Shown here one piece after another: positions 8,457-17,624 of a DNA stretch of 64,000 bases; position 1 is the stretch's first letter; each line of letters begins with the position of its first letter. The stretch is taken from the NCBI RefSeq assembly GCF_016695175.1, contig NZ_CP068023.1, positions 980,501 to 1,044,500 on the forward strand, written 5' to 3'. Position numbers and translations under genes: made by a program. The DNA is from Pseudoalteromonas sp. GCY (GTDB taxonomy: Bacteria; Pseudomonadota; Gammaproteobacteria; Enterobacterales; Alteromonadaceae). The notes under the pieces were generated by a model. The model did not search any database and was not told the DNA's origin. It saw nothing but the letters and a program-made list of their open reading frames with translations.

Positions 8457-9344
8457 GCGCTGAAAATACCCTTTTAGAAAATCGAGCAGTAGTCGCACTT
8501 TTTTAGAGTTGGCATTGCCTTCTGGGAAAACGCCATAAACATGTATGTCTGGCAGCGTGTAATCTTTTAATACGGGAACCAAGGTACCGGCCTGTATTTT
8601 TGGTAACGCATCGTAAGTCGGAATTCGTCCAAGACCGTGACCTCCCTCAACAAAAGCGGTGCGTGCCGCAGCATTGTTGGTGCTTATATCGCCTTTCATC
8701 GTAATGCTATAAGCCCGAGAACCTTTAATTAATGTGAGTGCGCCCGATGTCAGCTTGTAAATAACCCATTGATGCTGATAGAGATCGGTAGGGTGTTTGG
8801 GGATGCCATACTTTTGCAAATAGTCGGGCGATGCGCACAAACAGGTTTTTAGCACCGAAAGTTTACTGGCTTGCAGGCCTGAATCGGGAAGAGGTGCGCC
8901 TCGAATGGCTAGATCAATCCCTTCTTTGATGATATTGACGACTTCATCTGTGAGCATGATATCGAGCTGGATCTTTGGATACATCGCTCTAAATTCATTG
9001 AGTGCAGGCACTATGGTTTGCAGGCCAACATTCACAGGGCAGGTAAGCTTAATTAGGCCGATTGGCTCTTTCTTTAAATTCTCAATTTGCTGGTTTGCGG
9101 CAAAGGCTTGCTCTGCAATCACGCGGCAGCGCTGATAATATTCACTGCCTGCCTCTGTAAGTGAAATGGTGCGAGTCGAGCGGTTGAGTAATTTTATGCC
9201 TAACTGTGACTCCAGTTTTTTGACATGATAGCTCACCACTGCACGAGACAAGTTCAAGTGTCTAGCCGCGCCGCTTAAGGTGCCTTGCTCAATCACCTGC
9301 GCAAAAACGACCATGCTTTTAAGTTGCTCAAACGAAATGTCCAC
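8439..9344 (-). CDS. LysR-family transcriptional regulator
   Basis: 301 aa, standard LysR length. N-terminal winged HTH at residues 1-60 (SGAARHLNLSRAVVSYHVKKLESQLGIKL, written here in part as its recognition segment), followed by a LysR substrate-binding domain (about 90-295; IKLTCPVNVG, GIDLAIRGAPLPDSGLQ). It is divergent from the DJ-1, MDR and GST operon with about 160 bases between the starts, the classic arrangement for a LysR activator and its target. A TTGAT-N3-ATCAA operator-like site lies in that gap. The inducer cannot be read from sequence; an electrophile or quinone is inferred from the target genes. Confidence 0.9.
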   Translation of the reverse strand: MDISFEQLKSMVVFAQVIEQGTLSGAARHLNLSRAVVSYHVKKLESQLGIKLLNRSTRTISLTEAGSEYYQRCRVIAEQAFAANQQIENLKKEPIGLIKLTCPVNVGLQTIVPALNEFRAMYPKIQLDIMLTDEVVNIIKEGIDLAIRGAPLPDSGLQASKLSVLKTCLCASPDYLQKYGIPKHPTDLYQHQWVIYKLTSGALTLIKGSRAYSITMKGDISTNNAAARTAFVEGGHGLGRIPTYDALPKIQAGTLVPVLKDYTLPDIHVYGVFPEGNANSKKVRLLLDFLKGYFQRQLVEA

Positions 9345-9369
9345 GTGTTGCTCCGTCGACTTAGATGAT

Positions 9370-9382
9370 TTGATTGTATCAA
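9370..9382. promoter_or_regulatory. Candidate LysR operator
   Basis: TTGATTGTATCAA is a perfect 13-bp interrupted palindrome that fits the T-N11-A LysR box. It lies 25 bases upstream of the LysR start, in the divergent promoter region shared with the 9509 operon. Confidence 0.45.
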
Positions 9383-9508
9383 TTGTTTGAATAAAGAGTT
9401 AGCTTTTGTCTGCATTGTTTAACTTACCTTGAGTTCATACTCTTATATTCAGTCGCTGGCCTAAAGATTTGGTTGGCAATCGTAGATAACTAATTAAAGG
9501 TGATTCCG

Positions 9509-10201
9509 ATGACAGCAAAGAAAATACTAATGGTGCTAACGTCACATGCAGAACTTGGCAATACAGGTGAGAAAACAGGATTTTGGATTGAAGAGTTTGC
9601 CGCACCTTACTACGCCTTTGTAGATGCAGGTGTAGAAGTAACGCTTGCTTCACCAAAAGGTGGTCAGCCGCCAATTGATCCGAAAAGTGAACAGCCTGAT
9701 TTCCAAACCGACAGTACTAAACGCTATTTTGATGATGAAAAAACGCAGGAACTGGTGGCAAATACGGTGCCACTAGCTGAGGTGAACGCGGCGGATTTTG
9801 ACGCTGTGTTCTATCCTGGCGGTCACGGACCATTATGGGATTTAGCAACAGATGCCAATTCAATCCAGTTGATAAGCGCCTTTTTAGCTGCAGATAAACC
9901 AGTTGGTGCGGTGTGCCACGCTCCGGCGGTGCTGATGGATGTAAAAACCACCGAGGGTGAATATCTTGTAAAAGACAAAGTGGTGTCTGGCTTTACTAAC
10001 AGTGAAGAGGCGGCGGTAGGGCTGACAGATGTTGTGCCATTTTTATTGGAAGATGAGCTGGTTAAGCGGGGAGCCGATTTCCAAAAAGTGGATGACTGGA
10101 ATGTGTTTGCTGTTAGAGATGGCTTACTGTTTACAGGACAAAACCCTGCAAGCTCCGAACTTGTTGCTGAGAAAATGCTGACGTATCTAAACCAGCTATA
10201 A
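9509..10201 (+). CDS. DJ-1/PfpI family protein (Hsp31-like type 1 glutamine amidotransferase fold)
   Basis: About 230 aa. Recognised from KKILMVLTSHAELG at the start, the TGFWIEEFAAPYYAF helix, the VFYPGGHGPLWDL loop and the nucleophile elbow VCHAPAVL with Cys136 next to His137. Hsp31/YDR533C-type members act as glutathione-independent glyoxalases or protein deglycases/chaperones; which applies here is not visible. The start at 9509 (MTAKK) is chosen over GTG 9500 because AAAGGTGA sits at the proper distance. First gene of a three-gene unit with an MDR reductase and a GST (gaps of 24 and 23 bases), suggesting reactive carbonyl or electrophile handling. Confidence 0.85.
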   Translation: MTAKKILMVLTSHAELGNTGEKTGFWIEEFAAPYYAFVDAGVEVTLASPKGGQPPIDPKSEQPDFQTDSTKRYFDDEKTQELVANTVPLAEVNAADFDAVFYPGGHGPLWDLATDANSIQLISAFLAADKPVGAVCHAPAVLMDVKTTEGEYLVKDKVVSGFTNSEEAAVGLTDVVPFLLEDELVKRGADFQKVDDWNVFAVRDGLLFTGQNPASSELVAEKMLTYLNQL

Positions 10202-10225
10202 CCTGCTCCGTAAAAGGAATAAATC

Positions 10226-11287
10226 ATGAGTAATACAATAAACCAAGCTCAAAACGGTCAAACGAATCGTCGCATTACCTTGGCGTCACGCCCACATGGT
10301 GCGCCAAAGCAAGAAAATTTCAATTATGAAGAAGTGCAGATCCCAACGCCAAAAGAGGGAGAGGTGCTCCTTCGTACCGTCTTTTTATCGTTAGATCCAT
10401 ACATGCGTGGCCGTATGAGCGATGCAAAATCTTATGCTGATCCGGTTGCTATTGGCGAAGCGATGGTAGGTGGTACGGTATGCCGAGTTGAAGCGTCAAA
10501 TAACCCCAAATTTGCCAAAGGTGACTGGGTACTCGCGATGAACGGCTGGCAAGACTACAGCGTTTCGGATGGCACTGGCTTACTTAAGTTAGACAACAAT
10601 TTACCCAACCCATCATATAGCTTGGGCGTGTTAGGGATGCCAGGCCTCACTGCCTACATGGGACTGATGGATATCGGCCAGCCAAAAGCTGGAGAAACTG
10701 TAGTCGTTGCCGCAGCAACCGGTGCTGTAGGCAGCCTTGTTGGGCAAATAGCAAAACTACAAGGCTGTAGAGTAATAGGCATTGCTGGTGGCGCCGAAAA
10801 GTGCAGTTATGCTCTAGATACGCTTGGCTTTGATGCCTGTCTTGATCACCGCGAGGATGATCTCGCTGAACAGTTAGCGCAGGCATGTCCGTCAGGAATT
10901 GACGTCTACTTTGAAAATGTTGGTGGTAAGGTGTTTGACGCAGTTCTGCCACTGCTTAATTCAAGCGCGCGTGTTCCGTTGTGTGGGTTGATCTCTCAGT
11001 ATAATGCAACTGAGTTGCCATCGGGACCTGATCGTATGTCTATGCTGATGGCGACACTGCTGATTAAGCGAGTGAAAATGCAAGGCTTTATTGTGTTTGA
11101 TGACTATGGGCATAGATACAATGAGTTCAGCGAAGCGATGCTGCCATGGTTAAACGCGGGCAAGATTAAGTACAAAGAGCACTTAGTCGAGGGTATGGAT
11201 AATACAGTCGAGGCATTTATTGGCTTATTGGAAGGTAAAAACTTCGGCAAACTTGTCGTGCGCTTAGGTCCAGACGAACTCGTATAA
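10226..11287 (+). CDS. NADP-dependent zinc-free MDR oxidoreductase (CurA/leukotriene B4 dehydrogenase-like)
   Basis: 353 aa. N-terminal GroES-like fold (RITLASRPHGAP, FLSLDPYMRGRMSD, VGGTVCRVEAS) and Rossmann domain with AATGAVGSLVGQIAKLQG, DACLDHRED, and the YFENVGGKVFDAVLPLL segment typical of the PTGR/CurA branch. These enzymes use NADPH to reduce the double bond of alpha,beta-unsaturated carbonyls, 2-alkenals or quinone-like compounds in the cytoplasm. AAGGA lies seven bases before the ATG. It is in an operon with a DJ-1 protein and a GST under a divergent LysR gene. The specific substrate is not determinable. Confidence 0.9.
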   Translation: MSNTINQAQNGQTNRRITLASRPHGAPKQENFNYEEVQIPTPKEGEVLLRTVFLSLDPYMRGRMSDAKSYADPVAIGEAMVGGTVCRVEASNNPKFAKGDWVLAMNGWQDYSVSDGTGLLKLDNNLPNPSYSLGVLGMPGLTAYMGLMDIGQPKAGETVVVAAATGAVGSLVGQIAKLQGCRVIGIAGGAEKCSYALDTLGFDACLDHREDDLAEQLAQACPSGIDVYFENVGGKVFDAVLPLLNSSARVPLCGLISQYNATELPSGPDRMSMLMATLLIKRVKMQGFIVFDDYGHRYNEFSEAMLPWLNAGKIKYKEHLVEGMDNTVEAFIGLLEGKNFGKLVVRLGPDELV

Positions 11288-11310
11288 TTATATTTATCAG
11301 GAAAAATTAG

Positions 11311-11919
11311 ATGTTAACTGTTCACCATTTAAACGAATCACGCTCGACGAGAGTACTTTGGCTTTTACATGAACTCGACATGCCTTATGACCTTGTGAAG
11401 CACCAGCGCAATCCGAAGACGCGTCTTGCACCTGATAGCTTAAAACAGGTGCATCCGCTTGGAAAAGCACCTGTGATGGTTGATGGCGACCTAGTCTTGT
11501 GCGAGTCTGGAGCGATTATGGAGTATTTGCTCGATAAGGCGGAAGACAGTAGTTTGCGACCAGATGCGGGGACACCTGAGTATTATCAATATCAAGAATG
11601 GTTGCACTTTGCTGAGGGGTCATTGGCGCTGCCTGTGATCGCGTCTTTGATGATGAAGATGGAGCAGCGTACAGGCGATAAACCAATGGATGGTTACATT
11701 GCTAAAGAAGCAAATGTCGACTTTTCTTATATAGATGCCACACTCGCCAAGCAAAGCTATTTCGCAGGCAACGACTTTACCGCCGCCGATATTATGATGA
11801 CGGTGATGCTAGAAATCGCAGACAAAGTCGGTTTGCTCACTGCGCGTGGTAATATCAAGGCTTATCTTGAAAAAGTGCAAGCTCGCGCGGCATATCAAGC
11901 TGCGCGAAGCTACGGTTAG
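11311..11919 (+). CDS. Glutathione S-transferase
   Basis: 202 aa. Thioredoxin-like N-terminal domain (LTVHHLNESRSTRVLWLLHELDMPYDL), the cis-Pro region GKAPVMVDGDLVL and the glutathione-contacting ESGAIMEYLLD, then an all-helical C-terminal domain with AGNDFTAADIMMTVML (N-capping box). It likely conjugates glutathione to electrophiles, fitting its operon partners. The catalytic residue is probably the Ser in NESRSTR rather than Tyr, as in theta/beta-like bacterial GSTs. AGGA lies eight bases upstream of the ATG. Last gene of the operon. Confidence 0.9.
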   Translation: MLTVHHLNESRSTRVLWLLHELDMPYDLVKHQRNPKTRLAPDSLKQVHPLGKAPVMVDGDLVLCESGAIMEYLLDKAEDSSLRPDAGTPEYYQYQEWLHFAEGSLALPVIASLMMKMEQRTGDKPMDGYIAKEANVDFSYIDATLAKQSYFAGNDFTAADIMMTVMLEIADKVGLLTARGNIKAYLEKVQARAAYQAARSYG

Positions 11920-11929
11920 CTCGATTTTG

Positions 11930-11960
11930 AGGCGAAGTCTATAAGCTCTTGATTTCGCCT
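11930..11960 (+). terminator. Possible terminator of the GST operon
   Basis: AGGCGAA (11930-11936) can pair with TTCGCCT (11954-11960) around a 17-base loop, followed by TATTACTCTTGTT. Weak U-tract. Confidence 0.35.
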
Positions 11961-12028
11961 TATTACTCTTGTTCTACGCATGATTACAGGATCATGTTAG
12001 AAAGAGTTTTTAGCTATCAAGTTTTGTT

Positions 12029-13503
12029 TTATTTGCAATTGTTTGCAATATCTTCAGCATCAATTTGCCACTCTGCACATTGCCAAAACTTTAGCTTTCC
12101 AAAATGACCGTGTTTGAAAGGGAGCTTATCATTGTCTTTATTATAAGACTTTAATACAACGGGATCCGTTACATTTTTGAAAGCTGCAGTTATGGCTATA
12201 AGAGAGGAGTGGATATTCACTTCAGAGCCGAATGTACGCAATAAATGATGTTCGGGAGCATCATGATACTTATCAATAGAGACTAATAAAGAGCCGCTAG
12301 GCGCTAAGCCAAATCCATAAGTTTCAGCGACTTCAGCTACTCTGTTGAGAGTTAGGTTGTAAAAATGAATTGTTTTTGGGTTATTTTTTAATACATCGGG
12401 AATGATAGATAGAGTGTCACTAATATTTGCAGCTGCGGCCATGTAAACAATAGAGTCAAGGGACTTACTTTGCTCAAATTTAGACTGATAGCGAGTAAGT
12501 AGGTTATTGAAAACTATCGTGCCCATGCTATGCCCGACGAGAGTTAGTTTGATCGGTAGATCCGGATATTTGTTTTCAAGTTTAAAGAGCTCTTCAAAGA
12601 GAAAGCCAACACTTTGGCCAATACCTTTATTTGCATTTGTTCGAATGGTCTCGTTAACTTCACCAGTAGGGTAGGCTATAGCTCTTGCTCGACGCTTCAT
12701 CATATCCCAGCTGTCTCCAGCTAAAGTACCATTCCACACAATTCCAGTGGCATATCTGATGGGAGTGACTGCGATGACTCCTGCGGATTTTGCCCCGTTA
12801 ACAAAGCCTTGATTACGATAAGTACTTTGATTGACTTTTATATTGTCTAGCTTGTTGACGTAATAACCATGTGATTCGTAGGAGTTAGGGTTATTTTTAA
12901 AAAAATGATTTTGATATTGATAATTTGCTTCACGCCAGACATTTGATAAGTATTTATTGCTTGAACCTGATGCGAACCGGTCCTTATCATTTGTAAATTG
13001 ATAATAGATACTTGCCGGAGCTCTAGCGATTGCGGTTACCAAGTCTTCAAATAAGACAAATGGAGAACTTAGAATACCTGCCAAAGCCGAAGTGTCTCTG
13101 CCTTCACGTATTTCAAAAAAGTGCTCAAATACAGTCCCCGGAATATTAGATGGCCATGATATATAAATCGGATAATGCCAGTCAGACTCCTCAGATAAAA
13201 TGTGCTGAAGTTGCTCTTCCATCCTCTCATCAGTATCTTTGTATGTGTTAAGCCCTCCATGCGCATAAACCAATACTTTGACTTCTTTTACTTTTGAAAC
13301 TACGTCCGTAGAAAGGGAATCTAACGATGTTAGTTCATTACATGAAAAACCCGATTTAATGCAGCTAAGTTTTATAGCCTCGATAAGCATATTTTCAATT
13401 TGTTGATTTACTTCAGCTACAGGTTTTGCACGCTGTGATTGCCGAGAAAGCACTGGTTTTGCAGCAAAGTCACTATCAATAATGTACCCATGACGATTTA
13501 CCC
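12029..13503 (-). pseudogene. Alpha/beta-hydrolase lipoprotein, C-terminal fragment (split by IS)
   Basis: The open frame from GTG 13453 encodes 474 aa of an alpha/beta hydrolase: an oxyanion-type loop VLVYAHGGLNTYKDT near the N-terminus and the nucleophile elbow LVGHSMGT with Ser. A C-terminal His is plausible in ITAAFKN or PEHHLLRT, but unassigned. The frame runs on upstream without a stop to the left edge of the ISAs1 element at 13504. Removing the element plus one 10-bp duplication joins it in frame to the lipoprotein N-terminus at 14723-14853, giving one protein of about 531 aa. The fragment has no signal peptide, so if made from GTG 13453 it would stay in the cytoplasm. AT-rich compared with its left neighbours. 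Physiological substrate unknown. Confidence 0.85.
13494..13503. repeat. 10-bp target-site duplication, left copy
   Basis: CGATTTACCC at 13494-13503 is repeated exactly at 14723-14732 on the other side of the insertion sequence. A 10-bp duplication is within the range usual for the ISAs1 family. Confidence 0.9.
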
Positions 13504-14722
13504 CACGGCGGGATCACACTTTGTAAAAAGGCTTTAACACTCGGTCTTTTTCTGATCTAATAACGCCCACATTATCACTATCTACTTGTTAATTATGTCG
13601 TTATTTAGCCACCTTGAACTTGTTGAAGATAAGCGTTCTTCTATCAATCAACATCATGATCTTGCTGATGTTTTGTTTCTTATCATCTCGGCGGTTTTAT
13701 CTGGTTGTGAAGGCTGGAAAGATATCGAGGTGTTCGGGCACAGTAAACTGCCTTGGCTCAGGCAGTTCAGAGCATTTAAGCACGGTATTCCAACGCGACA
13801 TAGCATTGCACGTATTCTTAAAACAGTAGAAACTGACTCTCTGGTTTTGGCCTTGTTCAGTTGGGTCAACGAACAGCGCTCTCAGTCTGGTAAGCCAATT
13901 ATTGCGTTTGATGGTAAAACTCTGCGCGGTGCCAGTAAAAAGCGTGAGGATAACTTACATTTGGTGTCTGCTTTTGATTGCGAGTCTGGTTTAACTTTGT
14001 ATCAGCGAACGGTAGAAAATAAGTCCAATGAGATACCGGCAGTTAGGGCCTTATTAGATGTGCTCGATATTTCAGATTCTATCGTCACACTAGACGCACT
14101 ACATTGTCAGAAAGCGACACTTTCAGCATTGATTTCAAGAGGGGCTGACTATCTGGTTCAGGTCAAAGCAAATCAGAAAACACTCTATAAAGCAGTCACT
14201 TCATGTTTTGAAACAGCCTTTGAAGAAGAAAAGAATTTGCCTGAAGATGTACAAGTCAGCAATGGTCATGGACGTCAGGAAACACGCATCACTTATGTTC
14301 TGAAGGCCGACAATCTGCCTGAAGAGATAAGAGAAAAATGGCCTGAACTCACTTCGCTAGTCGCGGTTGAAAGACACAAAAAATCCGAGTCGATAACAAA
14401 AATAGACACGCACTTTTATGTCACTTCAGTTGAGCCTGATGCACAGATGTTACAAAAAGCTATCCGCCACCATTGGCACATCGAGAACCAGCAGCATTGG
14501 GTGTTGGATGTCGTGTTTAAGGAAGATGCTTGCCAGATCAGTGAGCCGATTTCCGCAGAGAATATGGCGCTGTTCAGACGGGTCGTTCGCAATCTGGTAA
14601 AACAGCACACAGGCCGTAAAGATTCGATACGTGGTAAGTGTGTTCGGGCCAGCTTTGACGATGAATTCAGGGCAGAGCTTATCTTCGGTTAATGGTCGTT
14701 AACGAAGTATGCTCTCACCCTG
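13504..14722 (+). mobile_element. ISAs1-family insertion sequence
   Basis: 1219 bp. The left end CACGGCGGGATCACACTTTG and the right end read inward (CAGGGTGAGAGCATACTTCG) form imperfect terminal inverted repeats matching at most positions over about 25 bp. A 10-bp direct repeat CGATTTACCC flanks it. It carries one transposase gene covering most of its length, rightward and opposite to the hydrolase gene it interrupts. The intact repeats, intact transposase and exact duplication suggest recent insertion. Confidence 0.9.
13595..14692 (+). CDS. ISAs1-family transposase
   Basis: 365 aa, usual length for the family. N-terminal DDE_Tnp_1-associated region (DVLFLIISAVLSGCEGW), then a catalytic core with candidate DDE residues in AFDGKTLRGA, VTLDALHCQKAT and LDVVFKEDACQ. 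It also has the HWHIENQQHW motif that marks IS4-like and ISAs1-like enzymes. The start is placed at ATG 13595; a TTG three codons upstream (13586) is also open. No premature stop or frameshift is seen, so the element may still be mobile. Confidence 0.93.
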   Translation: MSLFSHLELVEDKRSSINQHHDLADVLFLIISAVLSGCEGWKDIEVFGHSKLPWLRQFRAFKHGIPTRHSIARILKTVETDSLVLALFSWVNEQRSQSGKPIIAFDGKTLRGASKKREDNLHLVSAFDCESGLTLYQRTVENKSNEIPAVRALLDVLDISDSIVTLDALHCQKATLSALISRGADYLVQVKANQKTLYKAVTSCFETAFEEEKNLPEDVQVSNGHGRQETRITYVLKADNLPEEIREKWPELTSLVAVERHKKSESITKIDTHFYVTSVEPDAQMLQKAIRHHWHIENQQHWVLDVVFKEDACQISEPISAENMALFRRVVRNLVKQHTGRKDSIRGKCVRASFDDEFRAELIFG

Positions 14723-14853
14723 CGATTTACCCTTAGAATATGTTTTTGAGTGTCCATCTTATAATCGTTGTAATTGGGATAGATTTTCTTATCGGGGGAG
14801 TGTGCACATGCAGCAAGCATAAGAGTAAAAATTAAAGTTACCAATAATTTCAT
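14723..14853 (-). pseudogene. Lipoprotein signal N-terminus of the interrupted hydrolase
   Basis: Reading left from ATG 14853 (AAGGA upstream) gives a lipoprotein signal, MKLLVTLIFTLMLAAC, with lipobox LAAC, then an Asp/Lys/Tyr-rich linker reaching the right edge of the ISAs1 element. The frame matches that of the 12029-13503 fragment once the element and one CGATTTACCC copy are removed. The intact ancestor would be an envelope-anchored hydrolase. The remaining 5' piece still has its ribosome site and could yield a short, useless lipoprotein. Confidence 0.85.
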
Positions 14854-15264
14854 TTTTTCTTTCCTTCTTAAATGATTGTTTACATAATTAGCACATTAAT
14901 TTCTGTTTTGCGTAGTTTTTGATGTTTTAGATTTTTTAAGGATTTAACTTTTTGATATTAATAAACTCTATTTTCATCCTGCATGTTGTTAGAGGGCGAG
15001 AAAGTAGAGTTGAAGTAGATGCCTTTTTTGGTATCTTCTTAAAAGGTAGAAGTTATACCTTGGTTATTTAGATAACATGTTTGATACTATTAAATGAAAG
15101 AGGGTTTCAAACCCTTGATTTTACCTTTTTTATAAACAAGCTATATAGGTATTTTTGGAACTAATGATTTCGGGTTATACCCATTTACTCGATAAAAAGT
15201 CTGTGTAGTTCTTGTGGCGTGGATATATTTTTGAATAGCTAAATTTATTTTTATCCAGTTTACA

Positions 15265-15375
15265 TTGAACAGTGAGCTCACTTACAAGCAGAACCATGTA
15301 TTTTCTATCGAAATCTCACTGGATACCGGCGAGCAGTTTTCGCTTGAATCACAAGAGCTGAGCTTTGCTGAATAG
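15265..15375 (+). CDS. Possible tiny ORF or coding remnant
   Basis: From TTG 15265 a frame of 36 codons runs to TAG 15375. Its composition looks protein-like (SELTYKQNHVFSIEISLD, then TGEQFSLESQELSFAE). There is no ribosome site and no ATG in frame. It may be the tail of a decayed gene whose 5' part was lost, because an in-frame TGA lies about 35 bases upstream of the TTG. Low confidence. Confidence 0.2.
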   Translation: MNSELTYKQNHVFSIEISLDTGEQFSLESQELSFAE

Positions 15376-15386
15376 GTGAAATGAAC

Positions 15387-15416
15387 AAAGCACTCAATCA
15401 AGAGGTTGAGCGCTTT
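15387..15416 (-). terminator. Terminator of the prolyl oligopeptidase gene
   Basis: AAAGC-ACTCAA pairs with TTGAG-CGCTTT across a loop, about 27 bases past the leftward stop at 15443. On the - strand the stem leads into TGCTTTGTTC. Confidence 0.4.
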
Positions 15417-15442
15417 TAATGTATTCGACAGTAAATTTAAAG

Positions 15443-17518
15443 CTACTTGAGTCTGTCCATAAGGTAAACAAACTCAAGGCTATTTACCATAGCTCGCTGT
15501 TCATTGTTTGCAGCGCCTGAATGGCCACCTTCGGTATTCTCAAAATACAGAACTTCAAAACCCATATCTTTCATTTTAGCAACCATTTTACGTGCATGGC
15601 CTGGGTGTACGCGGTCATCTCGGGTTGAGGTTGTGAAAAATACTTTTGGATACTGTTTGTCTTTACTTAGGTTATGGTAAGGCGAGTACGTTTTAATGTA
15701 TTCCCACTCTTCAGGAACATCTGGATTACCATATTCGCCCATCCAACTTGCGCCAGCGAGTAGCTTATTAAAACGCTTCATATCGAGTAATGGCACTTGG
15801 CAAATAACGGCGTTGTAAAGTTCAGGCCTGCGAGTGAAAGCCGCGCCCACTAGCAATCCGCCATTACTACCACCTTTAATACCTAAATGTTGAGGCTTGG
15901 TTACTTTGTCAGCTATCAATTGCTCTGCTATGGCTTCAAAGTCTTCATACGCCTTGTGGCGATTTTCTTTTAGTGCTGCTTGGTGCCAACTTGGTCCATA
16001 CTCACCGCCGCCACGAATATTCGCAAGCACATAAACCCCGCCTTGTTCTAACCAGTTTTTACCAGTTGATGCCGAGTAGTATGGCTGCATAGAAACTTCA
16101 AAGCCGCCATAGGCATATAATAAAGTAGGGTTGCTGCCATCTAACTTGATATCTTTCTTATGAACAATAAAGTAAGGCACTTTTGTACCGTCTTTTGATG
16201 TCGCAAATTTTTGCTGGGTAACGAACTTATCTGCGTCGAAATGTGATTTATTACCTTTAAGCTTTGTTGTTCCAAGTGATTTACCATCTACTAAGTAAAG
16301 ACTGGTCGGTGATAAAAAGTCGGTGTATGTGACAAAAAAGTCATCTCTATTGGGATCAGTATCAAAAACGGATAATGAACCGGTATCAGGAAAGTTCACT
16401 TGGTCTATTTTCCACTGCCCATTAGCTTCAGGCATATAGCGGAAAACCTTATTTTTTACATCATCTAACACGGTAACTAATATCGCTGATTTGGTAAAAC
16501 TCAAATCTTCTATTGAACGATTTGCTGTTGGCTTGATTAAGCTTGTAAACTGGATATTTTTAGAATCCAAATCGTTAATGTTGGCATATATTACTTCTGC
16601 TTGTGAAAAATGCTTCCAAGCAGATTTTAGTTGGATAAAGAACATGCCATTGTTTAATCCGAGGAAGCTTGCGTCGCTGGGCACTGGAATTTTTATCTGC
16701 TTGTCACCTTCGAGTTTATAGACATCGCGAGTGTAAAAACTGGTAGAATCATATAGTAAGTGATTTGTATTGCCTTGATCGTAGACCGTAAAGCCTCCGG
16801 CACTGATAGAGCTTTTATTGGCCTGATAGATCGTTTTAGCGTCGTCCAGCAGCGTACCGCGTTGCCACACTTTAACCGTTCCAGCATAACCTGAGTCAGT
16901 TAATGAGCCTTCTCCAAAATCTGTTGCAACAAATATTGAATTCTCGTCGAACCAAGATACTGAGGTTTTTGCTTCAGGTAAATAAAACCCATTTTTTACA
17001 AAAGATTTGCTTGGAATGTCGAACTCTCTCACGACTTTTGCATCAGCACCACCGCGCGATAAATACACCAAACAGCGTTCATACTTTGGATAGTGACAGT
17101 TCATTCCGCCATAAACCCAGTTTTCGTCTTCAGTTTTTGCTAGGGCATCTAAGTCGAGAATAGTTTCCCACTTAGGATCCGCTTTTTTATACTCTTCGAG
17201 GGTTGTTCTGCGGTATATGCCCCTTACATGATCCGCATCTCTCCAGAAATTATAGTAATAACCTGCACGTTCAGTTGCGTAAGGAATACGAGACCGATCA
17301 TTGATAATATCTAATGTATTTTGAAAGATATGATTATATTGGCTGTGGCTTTTGAGTTGTTTTAGTGAGCTATCGTTTTGTGCCGTTACCCACTCTAGCG
17401 CTTGTTTTCCTTCAACCTCTTCAAGCCATAGGTATGGATCTTTTTCTAATGCTATAGATTTACCTGCAATGGTTGTTAGCATACATAGTGTCGCAATATT
17501 AGTAATATTTTTTCTCAA
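15443..17518 (-). CDS. Secreted prolyl oligopeptidase (S9A)
   Basis: 691 aa with an N-terminal signal sequence ending near KSIALEKDPYLWLEE, which is also the S9A start motif (DPYxWLE). A beta-propeller domain spans about residues 70-430. The alpha/beta-hydrolase domain has GGSNGGLL with Ser551, TRDDRVHPGH carrying the acid Asp, and TEGGHSGA carrying the catalytic His. Length and spacing match prolyl endopeptidases, which cut short peptides after proline; here the signal implies a periplasmic or exported enzyme. It stands alone, with a hairpin downstream and about 100 bases to the Na/Pi gene upstream. Confidence 0.93.
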   Translation of the reverse strand: MRKNITNIATLCMLTTIAGKSIALEKDPYLWLEEVEGKQALEWVTAQNDSSLKQLKSHSQYNHIFQNTLDIINDRSRIPYATERAGYYYNFWRDADHVRGIYRRTTLEEYKKADPKWETILDLDALAKTEDENWVYGGMNCHYPKYERCLVYLSRGGADAKVVREFDIPSKSFVKNGFYLPEAKTSVSWFDENSIFVATDFGEGSLTDSGYAGTVKVWQRGTLLDDAKTIYQANKSSISAGGFTVYDQGNTNHLLYDSTSFYTRDVYKLEGDKQIKIPVPSDASFLGLNNGMFFIQLKSAWKHFSQAEVIYANINDLDSKNIQFTSLIKPTANRSIEDLSFTKSAILVTVLDDVKNKVFRYMPEANGQWKIDQVNFPDTGSLSVFDTDPNRDDFFVTYTDFLSPTSLYLVDGKSLGTTKLKGNKSHFDADKFVTQQKFATSKDGTKVPYFIVHKKDIKLDGSNPTLLYAYGGFEVSMQPYYSASTGKNWLEQGGVYVLANIRGGGEYGPSWHQAALKENRHKAYEDFEAIAEQLIADKVTKPQHLGIKGGSNGGLLVGAAFTRRPELYNAVICQVPLLDMKRFNKLLAGASWMGEYGNPDVPEEWEYIKTYSPYHNLSKDKQYPKVFFTTSTRDDRVHPGHARKMVAKMKDMGFEVLYFENTEGGHSGAANNEQRAMVNSLEFVYLMDRLK

Positions 17519-17624
17519 ACCTTAGTCCCTGTTTTATAGTTATTTCTTACGTTTTATCATCAAGTCGTCAAAATAGGAATATGTGCTGATTAAAAAAACG
17601 TAATCTGTTTACATCGATTCACAG

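Larger units (their letters stand above)
14854..15442. other. Long AT-rich intergenic region
   Basis: 589 bases with no long gene. It holds the upstream region of the split hydrolase, a small hairpin at 15101-15115 (AGGGTT and AACCCT arms with T-rich sequence after it on +), a short open frame at 15265-15375, and a terminator for the prolyl oligopeptidase near its right end. The middle part is strongly AT-rich without recognisable motifs. Confidence 0.6.

Noticed and set aside
9435..9674. 79-aa leftward frame across the LysR operon promoter
   Set aside because: Runs antisense through the promoter and the first codons of the DJ-1 gene; no coding features.
14416..14610. Extra frames inside the insertion sequence on both strands
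   Set aside because: They overlap the intact transposase and have no start signals; ISAs1 elements encode one protein.
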